A model generated the notes under the pieces. That model was given only the letters and a program-made list of their open reading frames with translations, searched no databases and was not told the DNA's origin. A DNA stretch of 29,293 nucleotides from DASUGM01 sp036274055 (GTDB lineage: Bacteria > Acidobacteriota > Vicinamibacteria > Vicinamibacterales > SCN-69-37), in NCBI GenBank assembly GCA_036274055.1, contig DASUGM010000237.1, positions 1 through 29,293 of the forward strand, read 5' to 3'. Made by a program: the position numbers and the translations under genes. The stretch's first letter is position 1, and every line of letters starts with the position of its first letter. Of this stretch, positions 12,544-20,813 are shown piece after piece.

Positions 12544-15500
12544 CTACGCCGCCCGCTTCACCGCTGTCGGCCCGCGCTTGAACAGCCGCGCCATGCGATC
12601 CCGCATCCCGGACAGGATGTCGTAGAACGTCGGGATCACGAGCAGCGTCAGTAGCGTTGAGGTGATCACGCCGCCGATGATCGCGCGGCCGAGCGGGGCG
12701 CGGAAGTCGGCGCCTTCGCCGATGCCCAGCGCTACCGGCACCATGCCCGCGATCAGCGCCAGCGTCGTCATCAGAATCGGCCGGAGCCGCGCGCGCCCGG
12801 CTTCGATGATCGACTCGCGGCGGGGCAGGCCCTTTTCCTCCGACCACTTCGCGAAGTCGATCAGGAGAATCGCGTTCTTGGCGACGATCCCCATCAGCAG
12901 GATGACGCCGATCAAACTCATGATGTTGAGCGTGTCGCCGGTCAGCATCAGCGCGCCGACGACGCCGATCAGCGACAGCGGGAGCGAAATCATGATCGCG
13001 ATCGGATCGAGGAACGACTGGAACTGCACGACCAGCACGAAATACATCAGCACCACGGCGACGCCGAGCGCGGTGAAGATGCGGCCGAAGACCTCGGAGG
13101 TGTCCTCCGATTCGCCGCCCTGGGTGATCGCGTAGCCCGGCGGCAGCGTCAGCGCGTCGACGCCGGCCTGGATGTCGCGAATGACCTCGGTGAGCGGCCG
13201 GCCGGACGTGTTGGCCTGCACGCTGATCACCCGGTCGCGATCGAGGTGATCGATGCGCGCCGGCCCGAGCCCGTTCTTGAGCGTGGCGATCTGGCCGAGC
13301 GGCACGGTCACCGGCCGGCCCTGCGAGTCGCGGACGATCAGCGGCAGTGAGGCAAGGTCGGCGGTGCGCGTCCGGGCTTCCGGCGCCAGCCGCACGGTGA
13401 CGTCGCGTGTCTTGCCGGTCGGATCGGTCCAGTCGCCGGAGTCGACGCCGGCAAATGCCGGGCGCAGCGCCTGCGCGACGTCGCCGACGCGGATGCCGAG
13501 CGAGCCGGCAAGCGCGCGGTCGAGTTCAATGTCGATCTCCGGTTTCTGTCCGCGCGTCGACAGGCCGGTATCCACCGCCCCCGGCACGCCGCGGACGATC
13601 GTGAGTACCTGATCGGCGAGCCGGTTGAGCTCGGTCATCTCCGGGCCACGGATCTGCACCTGGACCTGCTTGGCGTTGTCGAGCCGGCCGCTCGAAATCG
13701 ACGCGGTCACGCCGCCGATCGCTTTGAATTTCTCGCGCAGGTCGCTGGCAATCGTCTCCTGATGACGATCGCGCTTCGCCTTCGGCACCAGCGCGACGTA
13801 GATCTGGCCTTCGTCAACCGCGCCGGTGGCGCCGCCGATGGTCGTGTAGGTATAGGCGACGCCGGGCTCCGCGCGCGCGATTTTCGCCGCCTCCTCGGCC
13901 TTCGCGAGCGTGTAGGCGAGGTTCGATCCCGGCGGCGTCTCGACCTGAATCACGAACTCCGAGACGTCCTGCACCGGGAAGAAACCGCCGCCGAGGAATC
14001 CGAGCGCCGGCATCGCCAGCGCGCCGACGAACGACGCGATCGCGATCAGCACCATCGCGAACCGGTGTTTCAGCGCCCAGCCGATGACGCGCTTGTAGCG
14101 GTCAGCCTGATGATTGAACCAGTCGTTGAAATGGCCCAGCGCGCGCGAGATGAACGAACGCTTCGCCATCGGCAGGTGCGGATCAGGCCAGTAGGCCGAG
14201 AGCATCGGGTCGAGCGAAAACGAGACGAACAACGAGACCAGCACCGAGCAGGCGATCGTCAGCGCGAACGGCGCCATCCACTGCTGCGCCTCGCCGCCCA
14301 TGAACGCAATCGGAATGAACACCACCACGATCGACAACGTCGTCGCGGTAACCGCGAGGCCGATCTCCGAGGTGCCTTCGTGCGCGGCCTTGAAGTGATC
14401 GCTGCCTTGCTCGACGTGCCGGACGATGTTTTCGCGGACGACGATCGCGTCGTCGATGAGGATGCCGATCGCCAGCGACAGACCGAGCAGAGACATCGTG
14501 TTCAGCGTGAAGCCGAACGCCAGCACCGCGACGAACGACGCGATCACGGAGACCGGGAGCGCCAGCCCGGTGATCACGGTGGAGCGCCATGAATTCAGGA
14601 ACAGGAACACGGTGAGCACGGTCAACAGCGCGCCTTCGATCAGCGCGTCGCGGACGTTGGCCACCGAGTTGCGCACGCGCACGCCGGCGTCACGGACGAC
14701 CTTGAGTTCGACGCCGGCCGGCAGCGTCGGCGTGATCCGCGCGATCTCGGCGCGCACCGCGTCGGCGACCGCGGTCGTGCTGTAGCCCTTCGATTTCCTG
14801 ACGTCGATCCCGACCGCTTCGCGGCCGGAAAACGATGCGCCGGAGCGCGGTTCTTCGACGCCGGCATGGACGTGGGCGACGTCGCCGAGCCGAATCACCC
14901 GGCCGCCGCGATCGGCGACGACGATGCGGGCGAAGTCCTCGGCGCCCTGGACCTTGCCGCCGAGCCGGATCGCGCGTTCGTCGTTCTCCCCGAGCAGGCG
15001 GCCGACCGGCGCCGAGAGGTTCTGCGTCTGCAGCGCGTTGACCACCTCGGCGACGCTGACCTTCGCCGCCGCCAGCGCGTCAGGCTGGAGATCGACGGTC
15101 ATTTCGCGCTCATTGCCGCCGGCGAGATCGACCTGGCCGACCCCGCTGAGCGCGCGCAGCCGGCGGGTGATGCCGGGATCGGCGAGCAGCGTCAGCTGGC
15201 CGACGCTGAGCGTCTTCGACGACAGCGCCAGCGACAGGATCGGGAAGTCGGTCGGATTGATTTTGGTGAGGACCGGTTCCTTCATCTCGGGCGGCAGGTC
15301 GTTTCTGATCGAGTTGATCTTGTCGCGGATCTCCTGCGTCGCTTCGTTGAGGTCCTTCTCGTAGTTGAACTGCACCAGCACGGTGGCGAAGCTGTCGAGC
15401 GCGCTCGACTGCACTTTCTTCACGCCGCTGATGCCGGCGATCGCTTCCTCGAGCGGATCGACCAGTTCGCGCTCGACGTTGTCGGGCGACGCGCCGGGGT

Positions 15501-15651
15501 ACGGGATCGAGACCACGACCAGCGGCACCGCGACGTCGGGGAACTCGTCGGTCTGCAGGAGGAACAGCGACACCAGACCGAACACGACCAGCGTGACCAT
15601 GCTGACGATCGTGATGATCGGGCGGCGAATGGCGAGATCAGAGATGAACAT
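12544..15651 (-). CDS. RND efflux pump inner-membrane subunit, HAE1 family
   Basis: 1035 residues, normal length for HAE1 proton-driven drug pumps. N-terminus MFISDLAIRRPIITIVSMVT. The proton-relay acidic pair is in TM4 (GILIDDAIVVREN, Asp about 399-400) and the matching lysine in TM10 (VAKNAILLIDF, Lys about 925). Two large periplasmic porter/docking regions lie between TM1-TM2 and TM7-TM8. An AGGTGA Shine-Dalgarno sits 5 nt before ATG 15651. It follows the adaptor gene by 31 bp and is the last gene of the tetR-tolC-adaptor-pump operon. It probably exports hydrophobic or amphiphilic toxicants; the specific substrate cannot be read from sequence. Confidence 0.95.
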   Translation of the reverse strand: MFISDLAIRRPIITIVSMVTLVVFGLVSLFLLQTDEFPDVAVPLVVVSIPYPGASPDNVERELVDPLEEAIAGISGVKKVQSSALDSFATVLVQFNYEKDLNEATQEIRDKINSIRNDLPPEMKEPVLTKINPTDFPILSLALSSKTLSVGQLTLLADPGITRRLRALSGVGQVDLAGGNEREMTVDLQPDALAAAKVSVAEVVNALQTQNLSAPVGRLLGENDERAIRLGGKVQGAEDFARIVVADRGGRVIRLGDVAHVHAGVEEPRSGASFSGREAVGIDVRKSKGYSTTAVADAVRAEIARITPTLPAGVELKVVRDAGVRVRNSVANVRDALIEGALLTVLTVFLFLNSWRSTVITGLALPVSVIASFVAVLAFGFTLNTMSLLGLSLAIGILIDDAIVVRENIVRHVEQGSDHFKAAHEGTSEIGLAVTATTLSIVVVFIPIAFMGGEAQQWMAPFALTIACSVLVSLFVSFSLDPMLSAYWPDPHLPMAKRSFISRALGHFNDWFNHQADRYKRVIGWALKHRFAMVLIAIASFVGALAMPALGFLGGGFFPVQDVSEFVIQVETPPGSNLAYTLAKAEEAAKIARAEPGVAYTYTTIGGATGAVDEGQIYVALVPKAKRDRHQETIASDLREKFKAIGGVTASISSGRLDNAKQVQVQIRGPEMTELNRLADQVLTIVRGVPGAVDTGLSTRGQKPEIDIELDRALAGSLGIRVGDVAQALRPAFAGVDSGDWTDPTGKTRDVTVRLAPEARTRTADLASLPLIVRDSQGRPVTVPLGQIATLKNGLGPARIDHLDRDRVISVQANTSGRPLTEVIRDIQAGVDALTLPPGYAITQGGESEDTSEVFGRIFTALGVAVVLMYFVLVVQFQSFLDPIAIMISLPLSLIGVVGALMLTGDTLNIMSLIGVILLMGIVAKNAILLIDFAKWSEEKGLPRRESIIEAGRARLRPILMTTLALIAGMVPVALGIGEGADFRAPLGRAIIGGVITSTLLTLLVIPTFYDILSGMRDRMARLFKRGPTAVKRAA

Positions 15652-15682
15652 GGATCACCTGGGAAAATGACGTCGGGAGTCT

Positions 15683-16771
15683 TTACTTGACGACTTCGAC
15701 CGGCGTCCCCGGCGCGACCGCCTTCGCCGATCCGCGAATGACGACGTCGCCGGCGTCGAGGCCTTTCGTGATCTCGACCCGCTCGGTGTCGGCCTGACGA
15801 AGGCCGAGTTCGACCGGTACGCGCTCGGCCTTGCCGTTCTTGACGCGCGTCACCGTCGGCACCGGGCCGGTTTCGTCGAGCGCCGACTGCGGTACGACCA
15901 CGCCGGTGTGTGTCGACGCCTCGACCCGGCCCTCCGCAAACAAGCCGGCGATCAGCTTGCCTTCGACGTTCGGCAGGGTGACGAAGATCGACACCTGGCG
16001 GGTCACCGGATCCGCGGTCGCGCTCAGCCGGTCGACGCTGCCGGTGAAGTCGCCGGCGGCGCCGCGAATCGTGAAATGAACGCGCGCGCCCGGCACGACC
16101 TGCTGAATCGCGTCGGACGGCACCAGCGCTTCGAGCCGCATGCTCGACGGATCGATGATCGTGACGATCGCTGTGCCCGGCGAGACGACGTCGCCGAGGC
16201 TGGCGGGACGTTCGCTGACCAGGCCGGCGAACGGCGCGCGCACCGAGGTGTCGTCGATCTGTTGCCAGATCGTGTTCTGCCGCGCCTTGGCGGCGGCCAT
16301 CTGAGCTTCAGCGATCGAGAGAGCGTTCTTCGCCTGATCGAGATCGCGGGTCGCGAGCGCGCCGCCCTTGACCAGCGCTTCCGTGCGCTGCAGTTCGGTG
16401 CGCGCGACGTTCAGCGCGGTTTCGGCCGAACGAATCTGCGCCTCTGCGGCGGCCATCGACGCGTCGAGGTCGCGTGACGCGATCTTCGCGATCACGGCGC
16501 CGCGCTTGACCGGCTGGCCGCGATCGACCGTGAGCGCGACGATCGATCCGCCGACCTGGGCGCGCACGGTCGCCTCGCGCGCCGGCGTCAACTGGCCCGA
16601 GACCTGCGGGCCCGACGACAGCTCAGCGGTCGTCGCGGTGGCGACGTTCTCCTGCGCGAGCTTGAGCACCGCCGGCGCCGGCGTTGCCGACGCCGTGGTT
16701 TCCGGCCCGCCGTTGCACGCGGCCGCGGCCATCATGGCGGCGACGATGAGACTGAGAGCGACTGCACGCAT
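15683..16771 (-). CDS. RND efflux periplasmic adaptor lipoprotein
   Basis: 362 residues. Signal peptide with lipobox ending AAAAC (Cys19), so it is lipid-anchored. Then a split lipoyl domain (VRAQVGGSIVALTVDRGQPVKRG has the typical GG-V--G--V--G pattern), an alpha-hairpin at about 100-165, a beta-barrel and a membrane-proximal domain. The start ATG 16771 is preferred over one ten codons upstream because it has AGGAG 6 nt ahead and opens directly into the signal peptide. The adaptor links the HAE1 pump to the TolC-like channel encoded on either side of it. Confidence 0.93.
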   Translation of the reverse strand: MRAVALSLIVAAMMAAAACNGGPETTASATPAPAVLKLAQENVATATTAELSSGPQVSGQLTPAREATVRAQVGGSIVALTVDRGQPVKRGAVIAKIASRDLDASMAAAEAQIRSAETALNVARTELQRTEALVKGGALATRDLDQAKNALSIAEAQMAAAKARQNTIWQQIDDTSVRAPFAGLVSERPASLGDVVSPGTAIVTIIDPSSMRLEALVPSDAIQQVVPGARVHFTIRGAAGDFTGSVDRLSATADPVTRQVSIFVTLPNVEGKLIAGLFAEGRVEASTHTGVVVPQSALDETGPVPTVTRVKNGKAERVPVELGLRQADTERVEITKGLDAGDVVIRGSAKAVAPGTPVEVVK

Positions 16772-16790
16772 CACTGACTCCTGGTCCCTT

Positions 16791-18275
16791 CTAACGGACA
16801 CCCACCGGCAAGTTCGGCAGCAGCGCGACCCGCGCGCGCGCCACCTGCACGTCGCGCGCGGCCTGCGCGCGGTTGGCCTGCGCGACTTGCAGCGACAGGC
16901 GTGAATCCGACAACTCGAGCTGCGTCGACAGCCCTTCGCGGTTGCGCAGCTCCGCGATCTGATACGCGCGTTCGGCCTGCTGAATCGTGCCGGCGCTGGC
17001 CTCCCACACCGCTTCGGCGGCCGACAGATCCTGCAATGCCGTCGCCGCGTCGAGCTCAGCCAGCTCTTTGGTCTGCTTCAACCGCGCCTGCGCTCCGACC
17101 AGGTCGGCGCGCGCCGCCTGTTCGCCGGCGCGCAGCCGGTAGCCGGTAAACAGCGGCACGCTGACCGTCGCGCCGGCGGTCCAATTGGTCCGGAAGTCGC
17201 CGGCCAGCGGCACGACGCCCTCGCTCGGATAGCCGACGCGTCCGAGCGACGACGTGAACGACACCGCCGGCAGCCGCTCCGATCGCGCGATCTTCATCGC
17301 CGCCTCGCGGACGCCGACGAGCGCCTCGGCTTGTTTCACATCGGCGCGCATGCCGCCGATGTCCGCGGCCCCGGCGGCGCGTTGCGCGGCGACGGCGGCG
17401 GCGAACGGCGCCGGCGGCGCCAGCACACCCGACTCGAGATCGATTTCGAGGTCGACGACGATGGTCTCGCTGGCGGGCAGTTCGAGCAGTTGTCGCAGGC
17501 GCAGCATCGCGTTCTCGCGATCCGCCCGGCGCCGGATCACCAGCGGCCGCTGATTGTCGCGCGCCACCTGGGCGCGCAGCAGTTCGAACTCCGGCTGCCG
17601 CCCGGCATCGAACGCCAGCTTTGCCTGCGCGAACGCCGACTCGGCCTGTTGATACGCCAACTCGGCAATCGCCACCAGCTTCTCGCTCAGCGCGGCGTCG
17701 TAGAACGCGCGCGTGATCTCGAGCGCGGTCTGCGCCTCCGCCGAGGACGTCGTCAGCTCGGCGGCAAGCCGGCCGAGCCGGGCCTGCGTCTTCTGAGCCG
17801 AGATTCGGCCGCCGGTGTACAGCGCCTGCGAGATCGACAGCGTGCCGCGGTAGACGTTCTTCTGCCCGAACGGCAGATTGCTGAAATCGAGGCCCGAGCC
17901 GATGCCGCCGCACGACGCGGCGCGTTCCAGCTCGGCGACGCGGTCGGCGACCGCGGCGGACGGATTGACGGCGAGCGGATTGCAGCCCGGTCCGGTCGAT
18001 TCGAGCGCGCTGCTGAATTCGGAGGCCAGCGTGCGGTCGTACGAGCCGAGGAAACTGACCTGCGGCAGCGCCTGACTCGAGGCGCGCTGGATTTCGGCGT
18101 CGGCGCGCACTTCACCGGCTTTGGCCGCGGCGACCGCTTCGCTCTTTTCCGTGGCGATGCGAAGCGCGTCGGCCAGCGTCAGCCGCGTCTGCGCGAACGC
18201 CGGCGGCGCCGCCGCGAACCAAGTCAACACCGCGATGGCAATGGTGATGGTGTGTCTGCGGATCATCGTCGTCAT
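16791..18275 (-). CDS. TolC-family outer membrane efflux protein
   Basis: 494 residues. The start ATG 18275 overlaps the tetR stop (ATGA); an open frame continues further upstream but only as antisense-like sequence within tetR. Signal peptide ends at about AFAQ (residue 29). Two OEP repeats with long coiled-coil helices (LTLADALRIATEKSEAVAAA; LAELTTSSAEAQTALEITRAFYDAAL; LQVAQANRAQAARDVQVARAR) identify the trimeric channel-tunnel. Two cysteines in the first half (CNPL and SCGGIG) could form a disulfide in an extracellular loop. It works with the adaptor and pump as a tripartite efflux system. Confidence 0.93.
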   Translation of the reverse strand: MTTMIRRHTITIAIAVLTWFAAAPPAFAQTRLTLADALRIATEKSEAVAAAKAGEVRADAEIQRASSQALPQVSFLGSYDRTLASEFSSALESTGPGCNPLAVNPSAAVADRVAELERAASCGGIGSGLDFSNLPFGQKNVYRGTLSISQALYTGGRISAQKTQARLGRLAAELTTSSAEAQTALEITRAFYDAALSEKLVAIAELAYQQAESAFAQAKLAFDAGRQPEFELLRAQVARDNQRPLVIRRRADRENAMLRLRQLLELPASETIVVDLEIDLESGVLAPPAPFAAAVAAQRAAGAADIGGMRADVKQAEALVGVREAAMKIARSERLPAVSFTSSLGRVGYPSEGVVPLAGDFRTNWTAGATVSVPLFTGYRLRAGEQAARADLVGAQARLKQTKELAELDAATALQDLSAAEAVWEASAGTIQQAERAYQIAELRNREGLSTQLELSDSRLSLQVAQANRAQAARDVQVARARVALLPNLPVGVR

Positions 18276-18886
18276 CGTCCCTTGCGTGTCGAAGTCGTCA
18301 GCGCCGCCGGCGCTGACGCGGTGGCGCCGATCGCGCGCAGCAGCAGCGTCACGTACTGATCGATGGCGTCGCGCATCGAGTAGGGGTAGCGCTCCGGCAT
18401 CGTGTCGCGGCCCATCGCGTCGGCGAAGATCGCGCCCATCAGCATGTTGGTGGCGACGCGCTCGTCGAAATCCGGGGCCGCGAGGCGGCGCGCCTTGAGC
18501 CGCAGCAGGTAGCGGCTGAGCTCGGCGGCGATCCGCACCGACGCCTGCATCCCGTGCTGGCAGTGGCCGGGATGCTGCTCGTACTCGCCCATCGATCGGC
18601 GAATCAGCGCGCGGATCTTGTAGAGCTCGCGGTGATGCGTCTTGCACCAGGCGACCAGCTCGGCGTGGGGATCGACCGGATCGGCGGGCAGATCCAGCGT
18701 CGTCACGTTACGCGCGAAGTGGGCGAGCGCGGCATCGAGGAGCTCGTCCTTGGTCTTGAAGTGCCGGAACAGCGTGACTTCGTTGACTCCGGCTTCCTGG
18801 GCGATGCGGCGGGTGGTGGCGCCGCGGACCCCGGCATCGGCATACACCGCGACGGCGGCCTTCAGGAGCGATTCACGGACGTCCAT
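18272..18886 (-). CDS. TetR/AcrR-family repressor of the efflux operon
   Basis: 204 residues. The N-terminal TetR helix-turn-helix is at about 10-56 (AAVAVYADAGVRGATTRRIA; VNEVTLFRHFKTKDELLDAAL); the remaining helices form the ligand and dimerisation domain. It overlaps tolC by ATGA and heads the operon, so autoregulation with drug-induced release is the expected logic. A 26-bp palindrome begins 34 bp upstream of its ATG. The Shine-Dalgarno is weak (GGGAAG). Confidence 0.93.
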   Translation of the reverse strand: MDVRESLLKAAVAVYADAGVRGATTRRIAQEAGVNEVTLFRHFKTKDELLDAALAHFARNVTTLDLPADPVDPHAELVAWCKTHHRELYKIRALIRRSMGEYEQHPGHCQHGMQASVRIAAELSRYLLRLKARRLAAPDFDERVATNMLMGAIFADAMGRDTMPERYPYSMRDAIDQYVTLLLRAIGATASAPAALTTSTRKGR

Positions 18887-18919
18887 ACAGACTTCCCACG
18901 CTATCCAACGCCGGCGCTG

Positions 18920-18945
18920 AATGCAAGTGGTTACTTACTTGCATT
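18920..18945. promoter_or_regulatory. Candidate TetR operator, 26-bp palindrome
   Basis: AATGCAAGT (18920-18928) and ACTTGCATT (18937-18945) are perfect 9-bp inverted arms around 8 bp. A third half-site CTTGCATT occurs at 18988-18995. It lies upstream of tetR in the 200-bp gap shared with the divergent metalloprotease gene (18887-19086). Nothing else is recognisable in that gap except an AT-rich TATATGTAAT tract near 18966-18975, a possible -10 on the minus strand. Confidence 0.6.
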
Positions 18946-19086
18946 GCCAGTGTGCTCGGGCGAATTACATATATCTACGAACGATTTCTTGCATTTGTTC
19001 ATCCATTTCACAATCTCAGGCGTCGTTAGATCTCATTGACCAACCGGCACTTAGGGCGGATCCCCACTCGCGGTACTCTTGGGGAC

Positions 19087-19818
19087 GTGCAACTCCGGTT
19101 TCCCTGGGACGCGCCGCCGGCGGTCACCCCGACGGCGGCGGGTGCCCGCCAGATCGTCGTCGACGGCCACTCGTTCGAGGTGCAGATCGCGCGGCACCGT
19201 CGCGCCCGGCGCTACGTCCTGCGGCTCACGGCCGAGGGCGCGCTGCGGCTGACGGTGCCGGCACGCGCGTCCATTTCAGGGGGCCTGCGCTTTGCCGAAC
19301 GGCAGCACGCGTGGATTGCGCGCGAGTGGCGGCGGCAGGAGGACCGCGCCGCCCGATGGGCCACCGGCACGGTGCTGTGGTTTCGCGGCGAGCGCGTGAC
19401 GCTCGACGTCGACGATCGCGACGTCCGGTGCGGCACCGAGCGCGTCCGGCTGCGGAGAGTCGCAGACGACGATCCGGTGCGGACCGTGGTCGAGACCCAC
19501 TTGCGCGATCTTGCCGTCGCCGAACTCACGCCGCGGGCGCTGGCGCTGGCGGCCGAGTGCCGCGTCTCGGTCGCGCGCATTGCCGTCCGCAATCAGCGCT
19601 CGCGCTGGGGCGCGTGCTCGTCGCAGGGCACGATCACGCTCAACTGGCGCCTGATCCAGATGCCGTCGTCAGTCTCCGACTACGTCATCTTCCACGAGCT
19701 CATGCATCGCCGGCAGCCGAACCACTCACGGCGTTTCTGGCGGGAGGTCGACTCCGTTTGCGCCTGGTGGAAAGAGGCTGAGCGGTGGTTGAGAAAGCAC
19801 GGGCGGGAGATCCTGTAG
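19087..19818 (+). CDS. YgjP/DUF45-type zinc metallopeptidase
   Basis: 243 residues from GTG 19087; an ATG at 19036 in the same frame would add 17 poorly typical residues (MTNRHLGRIPTRGTLGD). I prefer MQLRFPWDA because related proteins start close to this point and a GGGG stretch and a weak TACTCT box precede it. A beta-rich N-terminal part (RRARRYVLRLTAEGALRLTVP) is followed by the signature RSRWGACSSQGTITLNWRL and the zinc site HELMH (about 203-207) with third ligand in NHSRRFW (His213). A soluble M48/SprT-like metallopeptidase is predicted. It is monocistronic and divergent from tetR. Its cellular target is unknown. Confidence 0.85.
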   Translation: MQLRFPWDAPPAVTPTAAGARQIVVDGHSFEVQIARHRRARRYVLRLTAEGALRLTVPARASISGGLRFAERQHAWIAREWRRQEDRAARWATGTVLWFRGERVTLDVDDRDVRCGTERVRLRRVADDDPVRTVVETHLRDLAVAELTPRALALAAECRVSVARIAVRNQRSRWGACSSQGTITLNWRLIQMPSSVSDYVIFHELMHRRQPNHSRRFWREVDSVCAWWKEAERWLRKHGREIL

Positions 19819-19862
19819 AGCGTCGGCGAGCGGAGTGAAGTGCGCTTGGCAAGGGCGGATTC

Positions 19863-19959
19863 ACAGGGAGAAGAATGAGAAGGGCATGAGGGTCTAGCCT
19901 TTTGAGAATCTCTCATATCGGCTCTTAGTCCTCCCCCCTCTTCTCGTGCTTCTCTCTGT
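19863..19959. terminator. Terminator-like palindrome between convergent genes (GAGAAGNNN units)
   Basis: Arms 19863-19882 and 19940-19959 match at 17 of 20 and are built from 9-bp GAGAAGNNN units. Nested inside are AGCC/GGCT and GAGA-ATC-TCTC stems (about 19896-19925). It lies between the convergent ends of the metallopeptidase (19818) and pseudouridine synthase (19986) genes. T-rich stretches flank parts of the right arm, but there is no canonical U-tract. Confidence 0.6.
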
Positions 19960-19985
19960 TCTTTGCATTGGCAGGTGCCTCTCAC

Positions 19986-20675
19986 TCAGTTCGCCTCGAT
20001 CCACTGTCCGGGCTGCAGCTCGCCGAGCTCATATTCCCCGAAGGCGATGCGGTGGACGCGCGTCACTTCGTGCCCACAGGTCTCGAACAACCTCCGCAGT
20101 TCGCGATTCTTCCCTTCGGCCAGCGTCACGATCAGGTGGCTTTCCCGGCTGGAGGCCTTGCGGATTTCGACGGCTTTCGCGCTCAGTCCGTCGATGCCGC
20201 GCTCAATGCTCCGCGCCGTGTCCTCAGCCACACGGCCGCGCACGGTGACGACGTACGTACGCGGAACCGCAGCGTCCGGATCGGTCAGCCGATGCGCCAG
20301 CTGCGTGTCGTTGGTGAAGACGAGGAGACCCGTGGACGCGAGGTCGAGCCGTCCGACCGCGATGAGACCGGCCCCGGCCGCGCCGAGCACGTCGAACACG
20401 GTGCGGCGGCCTTGCGGATCGCGGCGGGTAGTGACCGTGCCGCGCGGTTTGTGGAAGAGCAGCACCCGGCGCGCATCCCGGGCGCGCGTCTGTCCGTCGA
20501 TTGAGACGGCAATGCGCTCGGGCGTGACCCGCGCCGCGGGATCGACGGCGACGCGGCCATCCACGCGAACGCGGCCGGCGAGAATCAGCGCCCGCGCCTC
20601 AGTGCGCGACGCGAGGCCGAGCTTCGACAACGCGCGCGCCAGAGTGACGCGACCCGGACGGGTCGAGCGCGTCAT
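19986..20675 (-). CDS. RsuA/RluB-family rRNA pseudouridine synthase
   Basis: 229 residues from ATG 20675. An upstream in-frame ATG at 20696 and further open frame would place the N-terminus in the 9-bp repeat array, whereas 20675 is preceded by AAGGA and leads straight into the S4 domain (VTLARALSKLGLASRTEARALI, about 10-31). The catalytic motif is GRLDLASTGLLVFTND with Asp111, and KNRELRRLFETCGHEV is the family C-terminal signature. It isomerises a uridine in rRNA; whether the target is 16S or 23S cannot be decided, though RluB-type (23S) is the more usual annotation for such proteins. Confidence 0.9.
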   Translation of the reverse strand: MTRSTRPGRVTLARALSKLGLASRTEARALILAGRVRVDGRVAVDPAARVTPERIAVSIDGQTRARDARRVLLFHKPRGTVTTRRDPQGRRTVFDVLGAAGAGLIAVGRLDLASTGLLVFTNDTQLAHRLTDPDAAVPRTYVVTVRGRVAEDTARSIERGIDGLSAKAVEIRKASSRESHLIVTLAEGKNRELRRLFETCGHEVTRVHRIAFGEYELGELQPGQWIEAN

Positions 20676-20691
20676 TTTTCCTTGGATTCCA

Positions 20692-20797
20692 GACATGTAG
20701 GTAATGAAGGACGTGTAGGCAGTGTAGGAGAGCTTTCTGGTTTTCAAAAACCAGAGAGCTCCTTCACTATCTTCAATTCCTTCACTTCCTTCATGTC
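20692..20797. repeat. Palindromic array of 9-bp GTGWAGGNN units, 3' of pbpC
   Basis: Left arm: four 9-bp units, ATGTAGGTA, ATGAAGGAC, GTGTAGGCA, GTGTAGGAG (20695-20730). Right arm: four units in the opposite orientation (20759-20794; reverse complements GTGAAGGAG, TTGAAGATA, GTGAAGGAA, ATGAAGGAA). Between them a 16-bp-class hairpin centred on TCTGGTTTT/AAAACCAGA (20729-20760). It lies between the pbpC stop (20814) and the pseudouridine synthase start, both minus strand. Confidence 0.9.
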
Positions 20798-20813
20798 TAT
20801 CGTGGCTCTTGAA

